DNA of 64,000 nt, taken from PALSA-612 sp963776375 (GTDB lineage Bacteria; Actinomycetota; Thermoleophilia; Gaiellales; Gaiellaceae). The position numbers and the translations under genes were made by a program. The number at the start of each line of letters is the position of its first letter. Position 1 is the first letter of the stretch. The DNA is taken from the NCBI GenBank assembly GCA_963776375.1, contig CAVZMF010000005.1:372001-436000 (forward strand), read 5' to 3'. Below, piece by piece: positions 36,613 to 44,435 of the stretch. The notes beneath the pieces are model-generated. The model ran no database searches and was not told the DNA's origin. It saw only the letters and a program-made list of their open reading frames with translations.

Positions 36613-38267
36613 TCAAAGCGGTTCGGTCGTCTTGCCGAGATGGCGGCCGAGGCCCGAGAGCGCGCGCCGCGCGCGGTTCTCGCGCAGCAGCTCGTTCGCG
36701 ACGATCGTCCCCGACCCGGCGCCGAGACCCGGGCCGGGATGCGTGCTCGCCCCGATGTGCCAGAGGCCCCGGACGGGGGTGCGATGGCCCGGCAGCGTGG
36801 GCCGCGGCCGCCAGAGCAGGTTCTGGTCGAGCGCGCACGAGCCCGAGTAGATGTCGCCGCCGACGAGGTTGACGTTCGCCCGCTCGATGTCGGCCAGGCG
36901 AGAGGACGACCCGCTTCAGGAGCGCCGACTCGAGGTTGGTGACGTGCCGCGCGATGCGGGCCTGGATCCGGTCGGCGTAGCGCTCCTTCAGCTCGTCCGT
37001 CCAGGTGCCGTCGCCGGTGTCGATCTCGCCGGCCGCGTCTCCCATCGGGTCGGCGCGGGAGCTCCTGGAGCTGGATCCAGAGGATCGACTTGCCCTCGGG
37101 CGCGCGCGACGGGTCGACCGCGAGCGGCTGGCCGAGGACGATCGTCGCCTCGGCGGGGAGCAGCCCGCGCTCGGCCTCGTTGACGGCGCGCGAGACGCCG
37201 TCGAGCCCGGGCGTCAGGTGGAGGATCGCCGTCCGGCCGAGCCGCTCGTCGCCGTCCCAGCGCGGCGGCTCGTCGAGGGCGAAGTGGATCTGCATCTCGG
37301 CGCGGCCGTAGCGGAAGCGGCGGCCCGCCTCGCGTGCCGGCTCGGGCAGGCCGTGCGCGTCCGCGAGCAGGCGGCCGTAGAGCTGCGTCGGCGTGACGTT
37401 CGCGACCACGCGATCGGCTGCGACCGTCGCTCCGCCGGCGATGCGGACGCCGGTGGCCTTGCCGTTGTCGACGAGGACGTGCTCGACGTCCTGTCCGGTC
37501 TCGAGCGCGCCGCCGCCCGCGCGCACGATCCCCGCCAGGGCGTCGACCAGCTTGACGCCGCCGCCCTTCGGAACCGGCATCCCGCCGAGCTCGATCGCGA
37601 CCGCGATCACCTGCGTCATGAACCCGGACACGGCCGAGTCCGGCCCGAGGCCGGTGTGGAGCACCCAGGGCGCGAGCAGGCCGTGCGTCTGCGGCGAGGC
37701 GAATGTCTCCGTGAGCCAGTCGCGCGCGCTCGCGAGCACGCTTCCGCCGAACTCGACGAGGCCGCGCCTGCCGAGCCGCCGGTAGGCCCTCGTCGCGAGC
37801 CGCGCTCCAGCCCGCGACCAGAGCTCGGTCGTCAGCACGCCGAAGGACAGGTCGGCGTTGGGCATGAACTCCTGGACGACGCGGCTCCACGCCTGACCGT
37901 CGCCCGGCGTGAGGCGTTCGAGCTCCTCGACGTTGCGTTCGTGGGTCGTGGAGAGGAAGGCGGCCGAGCCGTCGGGCGCGAGGTAGCCGGTCGGCAGCTC
38001 GGTGTTCAGGTACTCGAGCCCGCGCGCGTGGAGATCGTCCGCGAGCTCCGCGTAGGCGGCCGAGCCGACGAACAGCGGGTGCCAGGAGGCCATCACCTCG
38101 TGGACGAACCCGGGCTCGGTGATCTCCGCCGTCCAGATCGCGCCGCCGAGGCGGTTCTCCCGCTCGAGCACGAGCACGCGTCGCCCCGCGCGGGCGAGCA
38201 GCGCGGCCCCGGCGAGCGAGTTGATCCCGCTGCCGATGAAGACGACGTCGTAGCGATCGCCGCTCAC
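36613..38267 (-). pseudogene. Phytoene desaturase-like NAD(P)/FAD-dependent oxidoreductase, frameshifted near C-terminus
   Basis: GTG 38267 gives MSGDRYDVVFIGSGINSLAG; an upstream in-frame ATG at 38309 lies in a palindrome loop and would add 14 residues. FAD motif GSGINSLAGAALLARAGRRV, LGGAIWTAEITEPGFVHEVM, MPVPKGGGVKLVDALAGIVR (the crtI/retinol-saturase PxGG motif) and VRIAGGATVAADRVVANVTP. After frame breaks near 37055, 36900 and 36735 the end reads WRPRPTLPG-type and LWHIGASTHPGPGLGAGSGT with TGA 36613. No carotenoid gene is nearby, so the family name should not be taken as function. Confidence 0.78.
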
Positions 38268-38295
38268 CCGGGAAAGAGTCACACAACCGGCCGGC

Positions 38296-38332
38296 GTGGG
38301 GGAAACCATGTTTCCCCCACAAACCCCTTCTT
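38296..38332 (-). repeat. Palindrome with ATG in its loop, copy 1
   Basis: Perfect 11-bp arms GTGGGGGAAAC (38296-38306) and GTTTCCCCCAC (38310-38320) around CAT, which is ATG on the minus strand and in frame with the FAD oxidoreductase (MVSP...). AGAAGGGG lies just upstream on the minus strand (plus 38324-38332). A near copy with the same layout is at 63107-63143. Confidence 0.85.
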
Positions 38333-38430
38333 CTCGTGGTCGCGTGGCCGACGGCCCGAGCTCCGCCCGGGCGAAGCCCGAGCTCCGCGGCCGGGGCCGG
38401 CGCGTGCCCGTTCCGCGGAGTCACACAATC

Positions 38431-38527
38431 GGCACAGTCGCGTTTCACACCTGTGACGATCTCGGCGCTACGCTCAAAACCGGGGGGAACGGGGCCGAAG
38501 GCCCCGGGGGGAAGCGAATACGGAGTG
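38431..38527 (-). repeat. Dispersed ~95-bp intergenic element, copy B
   Basis: Read on the minus strand from 38527: CACTCCGT, ATTCGCTTCCCCCC, hairpin GGGGCCTTCGGCCCC, GTTCCCCCCGGTTTTGAGCG, TAGCGCCGAG, then GTGTGAAACGCG. It matches copy A at 25480-25575 nearly base for base with a few small gaps. As with copy A it starts shortly (26 bases) after a stop codon, here that of the HCS-like gene. Confidence 0.8.
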
Positions 38528-38553
38528 ACTGCCGCGGGACGCCGCGCGCGGGC

Positions 38554-39726
38554 TCAGGTGAGCGAGCGCACGAGGTCGCGGAACTCGTCGTCCGTGACGA
38601 GGCCGCGCTTCTCCGTCCCGAGCCTCTTGACCGCGTCGAGGAGGGCCGGGCGCCGCTCCTCGGGGACGTCGAGGCCGAGCTCGTCGGCCTTGATCCGGAT
38701 CGAGTCGAGGCCGCTCTTCTTGCCCAGCACGATCCGGCGTTCGGCGCCCACGAGGGTCGAGGAGAACGGCTCGATCGCCGGCGGGTCGTGGAACTGCGCC
38801 GCGACCGCGCCGCTCTCGCGCACGAACAGGTTCTCGCCGACGACCGACTTCCACGGCTCCAGCTCGTACCCGCCGAGGTCGCGGACGACCGCCGACACCT
38901 CGCGGACGTGTTCGAGTCGGATCGCGGTCTCGGCGCCGTAGAGGGCCGTCAGCGCCATCGCCACCTCTCCGATCGACGCGTTGCCGGCGCGCTCGCCCAT
39001 GCCGTTGATCGTCCCGTGGATCCACTCCGCCCCCGCACGGAACGCCGCGATCGCGGCCGCGGTCGCCAGTCCGAAGTCGTTGTGCCCGTGGAAGTGGATC
39101 GGCACGCCGGGCCCGAGCCAGTCGCGCATCCGCGAGACGAGGAACGCCGCTGCCTCCGGCGAGGCGATGCCGAGCGTGTCGACGACGACCACCTCCTGCG
39201 CACCGGCCTCGACGGCCGCGAGGTACGCCTGCTCGAGGAACGCGAGGTCGGCGCGGCTGCCGTCGACGCCGAAGAACGCGACCCGGATGCCGCGCCCGGC
39301 TGCGTACGCGACGGCGTCGGCGATCCGGCCGAGCATCTTCTCGCGCGAGACGCCGAGCGCGTCGAGCTTCAGGTCGGAGAGCGGCGACTCGATCACCGTC
39401 GCCTCGAGGCCGAGCTCGACGATCGCGTCCACGTCCGCCTGCACCGCGCGCGAAAAGCCCCAGACCTCCGCGGTCAGGCCGGCGTCGCGGATCAGCTCGA
39501 CCGCTCGCCAGTCGTCCTCGGACACGCGCGGGAAGCCGGCCTCGATCCGCTCGACGCCGAGCTCGTCCAGCGCCTGTGCGATGACGAGCTTCTGCTCGGG
39601 CGCGAGGACGACGCCGACGGTCTGCTCGCCGTCCCGCAGCGTCGTGTCGTAGAAGCGCACGCGACCGGGCGACGGAGCGCCGTCGAGGGCGCGTTCGTTC
39701 AGCTCGCCGGTCCAGATCCCCTCCAC
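38554..39726 (-). CDS. Homocitrate/2-isopropylmalate synthase-family (DRE-TIM) enzyme
   Basis: 390 residues from GTG 39726 (MEGIWTGELNER). DRE-TIM metallolyase: VRFYDTTLRDGEQTVGVVLA with the metal-binding Asp, ERIEAGFPRVSEDDWRAVEL, the metal His pair in GVPIHFHGHNDFGLATAAAI and GMGERAGNASIGEVAMALTA. The C-terminal region FSSTLVGAERRIVLGKKSGL is the usual junction segment; the LeuA regulatory domain is absent and the length fits homocitrate or citramalate synthases. It condenses acetyl-CoA with a 2-oxo acid. Placed among catabolic genes, so a leucine-pathway role is not assumed. Starts only 22 bases from the divergent M20 gene. Confidence 0.82.
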   Translation of the reverse strand: MEGIWTGELNERALDGAPSPGRVRFYDTTLRDGEQTVGVVLAPEQKLVIAQALDELGVERIEAGFPRVSEDDWRAVELIRDAGLTAEVWGFSRAVQADVDAIVELGLEATVIESPLSDLKLDALGVSREKMLGRIADAVAYAAGRGIRVAFFGVDGSRADLAFLEQAYLAAVEAGAQEVVVVDTLGIASPEAAAFLVSRMRDWLGPGVPIHFHGHNDFGLATAAAIAAFRAGAEWIHGTINGMGERAGNASIGEVAMALTALYGAETAIRLEHVREVSAVVRDLGGYELEPWKSVVGENLFVRESGAVAAQFHDPPAIEPFSSTLVGAERRIVLGKKSGLDSIRIKADELGLDVPEERRPALLDAVKRLGTEKRGLVTDDEFRDLVRSLT

Positions 39727-39748
39727 GCGTGGGATTATCTCGCCTGCC

Positions 39749-41005
39749 GTGCTCGATGCCCGCACCACCCAGGCGATCACCGCCGCCGTCGACGGCGGGC
39801 GGCTGGTCGACTTCGCCGAGGCGGCCATCTCCGTGCCCAGCTTCACCGGCGACGAGCAGGCCATGGCCGAGTTGATGGCGGAGACGCTGACCGAGATGGG
39901 CATGGCCGTCCAGTGGCAGCAGGTCGAGGACGGCCGTGCGAACGTCCTCGGCACGCTCGCGGGGTCAGGCGGGGGTCAGACCCTGATGTTCAACGGGCAC
40001 ATGGACACGTCGTACAGCGGCCGCGAGCCGTGGCTGCGGCACGTGCCGGGGTTCCAGCCCAGCCCGTTCGTCGAGGACGGGCGGCTCTACGGGCTCGGGG
40101 TCTCGAACATGAAGGGCGCGCTCGCCTGCTACGTCGAGGCCGTGCGCGCGCTCCAGGACTCGGGGCTACGACTGGCCGGGGACGTGATGATCGCGGCCGT
40201 CTGCGGCGAGATCGAGAAGACCCAGCAGGGCGAGGCGCAGGGCGCGCAGTACCGCGGCTACGCGGCCGGCTCGCGCTACCTCGTCTCGCACGGCGGCGTC
40301 GCGGACATGTGCATCCTCGGCGAGCCCACCGAGGGCAAGGTCGTGCTCGGCCACTTCGGCTCGCTCTGGCTGCGCATCTCGACGCACGGCAACTTCATCC
40401 ACACCGCCTTCACGGAGGGCAAGCGCGACCGGAACTCGATCGTGCGCATGCGCGAGGTGCTCGACGCCGTGCTCGAGTGGATCCCGTCCTGGGAAGACGA
40501 TCCCGAGAACGCCTACCGCGGCGTCGGCGCGCTCGTCAACGTCGGTGCGCTCCAGGGCGGCTTCGGCTGGCGGGTCTCGCGGACGCCGCACCGCACCGAC
40601 CTGTTCCTGGACGTGCGCGTGCCGCCGACGAAGGAGATGGCCGTCGCGCGCCGCCAGGTCCTCGATCTCGTCCGCGACCTCCAGCAGCGCTTCCCCGACT
40701 ACGACGTGGAGGGCGAGGTCTACGTCACGGCTCCGGGCGCGGAGATCGAGGAGGGCCATCCGCTCGTGGCCGCGATCGACGCCGCGCACGAGGCGGTGTT
40801 CGGCGCCCGGCCCGAGCGCGACGTGACGCGCTGGTTCTCCGACGCGTCCGCGCTGACCCGCTACGGCGTCCCGACGGTCAATTACGGGACGTCCACCGGG
40901 CTCCTCGACACCGAGAAGGGCGAGAACCTCGACATCGACGGTCTCGTGAAGACGGCTCGGGTGTACGCGCTCGCGGCCGCCGAGATCTGTGCGGTGACCG
41001 AGTGA
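39749..41005 (+). CDS. M20-family amidohydrolase/deacylase with an altered metal motif
   Basis: 418 residues, GTG 39749. Two-domain M20 fold: first zinc His in LMFNGHMDTSYSGREPW; the bridging-ligand motif reads LYGLGVSNMKGALACYVEAV, with Asn where most relatives have Asp; MIAAVCGEIEKTQQGEAQG carries the Glu pair region; ADMCILGEPTEGKVVLGHFG; lid-domain GNFIHTAFTEGKRDRNSIVR; and a C-terminal FSDASALTRYGVPTVNYGTS. It belongs to the ArgE/DapE/CPG2 group and would release an acyl or carbamoyl group from an amino compound. GTGA overlap with the redoxin remnant. Confidence 0.82.
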   Translation: MLDARTTQAITAAVDGGRLVDFAEAAISVPSFTGDEQAMAELMAETLTEMGMAVQWQQVEDGRANVLGTLAGSGGGQTLMFNGHMDTSYSGREPWLRHVPGFQPSPFVEDGRLYGLGVSNMKGALACYVEAVRALQDSGLRLAGDVMIAAVCGEIEKTQQGEAQGAQYRGYAAGSRYLVSHGGVADMCILGEPTEGKVVLGHFGSLWLRISTHGNFIHTAFTEGKRDRNSIVRMREVLDAVLEWIPSWEDDPENAYRGVGALVNVGALQGGFGWRVSRTPHRTDLFLDVRVPPTKEMAVARRQVLDLVRDLQQRFPDYDVEGEVYVTAPGAEIEEGHPLVAAIDAAHEAVFGARPERDVTRWFSDASALTRYGVPTVNYGTSTGLLDTEKGENLDIDGLVKTARVYALAAAEICAVTE

Positions 41006-41137
41006 GCGTCTACACGCTGCCGCCCGACCTGCCGGCGCCGGTCGACGACGGGCGCCTGCGACCACCTTGCCGGGTTCTATCCCGTCTTCCCACCCGACAG
41101 GAACGCGGAGGAGGTGCTGGCATGGCTCGGCTCGTGA
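41002..41137 (+). pseudogene. Redoxin remnant: head joined to tail, about 44 residues
   Basis: GTG 41002, in a GTGA overlap with the M20 stop, reads MSVYTLPPDLPAPVDDG; removing one G from the GGG at 41050-41052 continues ACDHLAGFYPVFPPDRNAEE then VLAWLGS and TGA 41135-41137. The first half matches the start of actinobacterial peroxiredoxin/redoxin proteins (LPPDLPVPxDDGAADHL) and the second half their last ~20 residues (FYPVFPPDRNAxEVLAWL). The ~130-residue thioredoxin fold with its Cys is missing. It overlaps the FAH gene start by 16 bases. Deletion remnant or assembly collapse; family match is from memory. Confidence 0.55.
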
Positions 41138-41994
41138 CCTTCGGCGACGACGCGCGCCCCGGCCGGGTCGAGGGCGACGAGATCCGCGTGCTCGACGTGC
41201 CCGACCTGCGCACGTACTTCGAGCGCGGCGGCGCGGACGACACCGGCGAGTCGGTGCCGCTCGAGGGGCAGCGGCTCCGCCCGCCGATCGTCCCGAAGAA
41301 GTTCTTCCACACGGCCGGCAACTTCCGCGAGCACGAGGAGGAGTCGAAGCAGGTCGGCTGGGCGCACGAGATCGCGCCCTGGATCGTCTTCTTCCAGAAC
41401 GTCGACGCGCTCGTCGGCCAGGACGACCCGGTGATCTACCCCGAGCACCTGACCGAGGAGCTCGACTACGAGCTCGAGCTGGCGGTCGTGATCGGCAAGC
41501 CGGGGAAGTGGTTCGGCCCCGAGGACGCCGAGGACTACATCGCCGGCTACGTGATCTTCAACGACATCACCGCGCGCGACATCCAGCGCCGCGAGATGCG
41601 CTCGGGCGTGTTCTCGTTCTGCAAGGCGATCGACACCTTCTGCCCGCTCGGGCCGTGGATCGTCACCCCCGACGAGATCGGCGACCCGCACGACCTGGCC
41701 ATGGAGCTGCGCGTCAACGGCGAGCCGCGGCAGGTCTCGCACACGGGCCGAATGTCGGTGACGATCCCGGAGATCCTCTCCCACTACTCGCCGCTCGGGT
41801 ACTCGGCCGGCGACGTCGTGTCCACCGGCACCGTGTCCGGCGTGGCCGGGTTCTCGCCCGACGCCGCCTCGCTCTACCTCAAGCCCGGCGACGTCATGGA
41901 GGCCGAGATCGAGAAGATCGGCGTGCTCCGCAATCCCGTCATCTCGTGGCAGGAAGGGCACGGTGTGCCGCCCCCGCCCCGGGTTCGCTGGTAG
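41122..41994 (+). CDS. Fumarylacetoacetate hydrolase-family protein
   Basis: 290 residues, ATG 41122 after GGAGGAGGT. The FAH C-terminal-domain fold with metal site: IVPKKFFHTAGNFREHEEES, TEELDYELELAVVIGKPGKW (the E-x-E metal ligands), YIAGYVIFNDITARDIQRRE (metal Asp), GPWIVTPDEIGDPHDLAMEL and GDVVSTGTVSGVAGFSPD. Members hydrolyse acylpyruvates, isomerise or decarboxylate oxo-diacids, for example at the end of aromatic or heterocycle pathways. Intact, with no frame problems. Next to an orphan molybdenum hydroxylase, a ring-degradation step is plausible. Confidence 0.85.
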   Translation: MARLVTFGDDARPGRVEGDEIRVLDVPDLRTYFERGGADDTGESVPLEGQRLRPPIVPKKFFHTAGNFREHEEESKQVGWAHEIAPWIVFFQNVDALVGQDDPVIYPEHLTEELDYELELAVVIGKPGKWFGPEDAEDYIAGYVIFNDITARDIQRREMRSGVFSFCKAIDTFCPLGPWIVTPDEIGDPHDLAMELRVNGEPRQVSHTGRMSVTIPEILSHYSPLGYSAGDVVSTGTVSGVAGFSPDAASLYLKPGDVMEAEIEKIGVLRNPVISWQEGHGVPPPPRVRW

Positions 41995-42176
41995 AAACCG
42001 CAGGATGCTGTCCGTCACCCAAGCATGCGGGTTCCTCGGGCGCCGCTGGCGGTGCGGGGCCGGAGGTCACAGTACAAGCGGTACGGGGCCGGAGAGCGAC
42101 GTGCCGCCAGCGGCGTCAGGCGTCGGCGGAGCCGGGCTCTGGCCCGGCGGGAGGCCGACGACGGCGAGGGACGCGC
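41995..42176 (+). other. 182-base leader with repeats and hairpins upstream of the molybdenum hydroxylase
   Basis: No gene seen. GCCGCTGGCGG near 42035 pairs with CCGCCAGCGGC near 42101; between them GGTGCGGGGCCGGAG and GGTACGGGGCCGGAG form a direct repeat. A perfect 7-bp hairpin GCCGGGC-TCTG-GCCCGGC lies at 42131-42148. No match to the known Moco riboswitch consensus was recognised. The segment may be a structured 5' leader of the downstream gene. Confidence 0.45.
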
Positions 42177-44435
42177 ATGAGCGTCATCGGACAGAGAGTT
42201 CTGCGCAAGGAGGACCCGCGCTTCCTCACCGGGCAGGGGCGCTACGTCGACAACCTCGAGCTCGACGGTGCGCTCCACGCCACCTTCGTGCGCTCGCCGT
42301 TCGCGCACGCGCGGATCGAGGAGATCGACACGAGCATGGTCGAGGACGGCGCTCGCGTCTTGACCGCCGCCGACGTCGACCTCCAGGATCGCCCGCCCGC
42401 GATCGGGTTCATCGAGCAGCGCATGGCGCGGCCTCCGCTCGCGCGCGACGTCGTCCGCTACGCGGGCGACATCGTCGCCGTCGTGCTCACCGAGACCCGC
42501 GAGGAGGGCATCGACGCGGCCGAGCACGTCCACGTCGACTACGACCCGCTGCCGCCCGTGGTCGACCCCGAGGACTCCCTGCGCGGCGAGGTCCTTCTCT
42601 TCCCGGACGTCGGCACCAACGTCTGCGCGCACGTTCCGCCGGCAGGCGACGATGGGATCTTCGAGGGCTGCGAGGTCGTCGTTCACGGCCGTGTGGTCAG
42701 CCAGCGGATGGCTCCGGCGCCGCTCGAGCCGCGCTCGACCGCGGCCTGGTTCGAGGACGGCCGCCTGCACGCCTGGCTCTCCACCCAGACGCCGCACAAC
42801 GACCGTGACGGCCTGGCGGCGGCGCTCGGTCTGGACGCGGCCGACGTGCGCGTCGTCGGCCCCGACGTCGGCGGCGGGTTCGGCGCGAAGGGCCTCTCCG
42901 CGGAGGACGTCATCGTCGCCTGGCTCGCCCGGGAGACGGGCCGGCCCGTGCGCTGGACCGAGTCGCGGAGCGAGAACATGCTCGCGATCGGCCACGCCCG
43001 CGCACAGCGGATGGACTTCACGATCGGCGGCAGCCGCGACGGGAAGGTGCAGGCGTACAAGCTCGACGTGCTCCACGATGCAGGCGCTTACCCCGGCATC
43101 GGCGCCTTCCTGCCGATGCTCACCCGCTGGATGCAGGCGGGCGTGTACGCGATCCCCGAGACGGCCTACGTGTCCAATTCCGTCGTGACGAACACCGCGC
43201 CGACGACCGCCTTCCGCGGCGCCGGGCGGCCCGAGGCGGCGCAGGCGATCGAGCGGGCGATCGATGCCTTCGCCATGGAGATCGGTCTCGATCCTGCCGA
43301 CGTGCGCCGGACGAACTTCGTCCCGGCGGACGCGTTCCCGTTCGAGACCACGACGGGCGTCACCTACGACTCCGGCGACTACGAGCGCTCGCTCGACCTG
43401 GCCCTCGAGGCGGCGGGGTACGACGAGCTGCGCGCCGAGCAGGCCCGGCGGCGCGAGGCCGGGGAGGCGCGGCAGCTGGGGATCGGTCTGAGCGTGTACG
43501 TCGAGATCACGAACGGCGGCGCCGAGCCGGAGTTCGGCGCGGTCGAGATCACGCCCGAGGGCGGCGCCGTCGTGCGCACCGGGTCGTTCTCCCACGGGCA
43601 GGGGCACGAGACCGCGTACGCGCAGGTCGTCGCCGACCGGCTCGGACTGCCGCTGGACAAGGTGACCGTGCTCTACGGCGACACGGACGAGGTCGCCCGC
43701 GGCGGCGGCACCTACGGCTCGAAGTCGCTCCAGATCGGGGGCACGGCCGCGTCCCAGGCAGCGACCGAGGTGGTCGAGAAGGCGAAGGCGCTCGTCGCCG
43801 ACGAGCTCGAGGCGAACCCCGACGACGTCGTGCTCGACCTCAACGCCGGCCGCTTTCACGTCACCGGCGCGCCGGAGCCTTCGCTCTCCTGGGCCGAGCT
43901 CGCCGCCCGGCTCGTGGAGAGGGGCACGCTGGCCGAGCTCGCCGTCGAGCGCGACTTCAAGCCGGACGCGGGCACGTTCCCGTTCGGCGCGCACGTCGCC
44001 GTCGTGGACGTGGACACCGAGACGGGCCATACCGTGCTCGAACGGCTCGTCGCCGTCGACGACGCCGGCCGCATCATCAGCCCGACGATCGCCGAGGGCC
44101 AGCGGCACGGCGGCATCGGCAGCGGCATCGGCCAGGCGCTGTTCGAGGAGTTCGTCTACGACGAGAACGGCACGCCGCTCACGGCCAGCTTCGTCGGCTA
44201 CGCGTTCCCGAGCGCCGCCGAGCTGCCCTCGTTCGAGCTCGTGCCCATGGAGACGCCGACGCCGATGAACGAGCTGGGCGCCAAGGGCATCGGCGAGTCG
44301 GGCACGATCGGCGCGACGCCCGCCGTCCACAACGCGGTCGTCGACGCGCTCGCCGGGCTCGGCGTACGCCACGTGGACATGCCCGCCAGCGGCGAGAACG
44401 TCTGGCGCGCGATCCAGTCGGCCCGCAGCGAGTGA
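42177..44435 (+). CDS. Molybdenum hydroxylase large subunit (xanthine/aldehyde oxidase family), orphan
   Basis: 752 residues, ATG 42177, intact. N-terminal IGQRVLRKEDPRFLTGQGRY, then VVGPDVGGGFGAKGLSAEDV (molybdopterin-binding), TNTAPTTAFRGAGRPEAAQA (the AYRGAGRPE type loop, not the AYxCSFR of true CO dehydrogenase) and the catalytic Glu near the end in LGAKGIGESGTIGATPAVHN. The enzyme hydroxylates an aldehyde or N-heterocycle with water as oxygen source and needs Fe-S and FAD subunits, which are not adjacent here. GTGA overlap with the following M24 gene ties the two together. Confidence 0.88.
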   Translation: MSVIGQRVLRKEDPRFLTGQGRYVDNLELDGALHATFVRSPFAHARIEEIDTSMVEDGARVLTAADVDLQDRPPAIGFIEQRMARPPLARDVVRYAGDIVAVVLTETREEGIDAAEHVHVDYDPLPPVVDPEDSLRGEVLLFPDVGTNVCAHVPPAGDDGIFEGCEVVVHGRVVSQRMAPAPLEPRSTAAWFEDGRLHAWLSTQTPHNDRDGLAAALGLDAADVRVVGPDVGGGFGAKGLSAEDVIVAWLARETGRPVRWTESRSENMLAIGHARAQRMDFTIGGSRDGKVQAYKLDVLHDAGAYPGIGAFLPMLTRWMQAGVYAIPETAYVSNSVVTNTAPTTAFRGAGRPEAAQAIERAIDAFAMEIGLDPADVRRTNFVPADAFPFETTTGVTYDSGDYERSLDLALEAAGYDELRAEQARRREAGEARQLGIGLSVYVEITNGGAEPEFGAVEITPEGGAVVRTGSFSHGQGHETAYAQVVADRLGLPLDKVTVLYGDTDEVARGGGTYGSKSLQIGGTAASQAATEVVEKAKALVADELEANPDDVVLDLNAGRFHVTGAPEPSLSWAELAARLVERGTLAELAVERDFKPDAGTFPFGAHVAVVDVDTETGHTVLERLVAVDDAGRIISPTIAEGQRHGGIGSGIGQALFEEFVYDENGTPLTASFVGYAFPSAAELPSFELVPMETPTPMNELGAKGIGESGTIGATPAVHNAVVDALAGLGVRHVDMPASGENVWRAIQSARSE

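Larger units (their letters stand above)
38268..38553. other. Non-coding repeat-rich gap of 286 bases
   Basis: No gene seen on either strand. Besides the two repeats listed separately it holds a direct repeat CCCGAGCTCCG (38355-38390 area) around GGGCGAAGCCC, and TGTGTGACTC-like sequence twice (near 38285 and 38425, minus strand). On the minus strand it separates the HCS-like gene from the FAD oxidoreductase and probably carries the promoter of the FAD-LLM-liv operon, though no clear -35/-10 was found. Confidence 0.6.

Noticed and set aside
36613..38267. Carotenoid biosynthesis gene
   Set aside because: Phytoene-desaturase-like fold only; no crtB/crtE or related gene nearby and the neighbours are catabolic.
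41995..42176. Molybdenum cofactor riboswitch
   Set aside because: The location fits, but I could not match the conserved Moco motif; kept only as an unassigned structured leader.
42015..44372. 785-codon minus-strand open frame
   Set aside because: Exact antisense of the molybdenum hydroxylase gene, with His/Arg/Val-rich unlikely composition.
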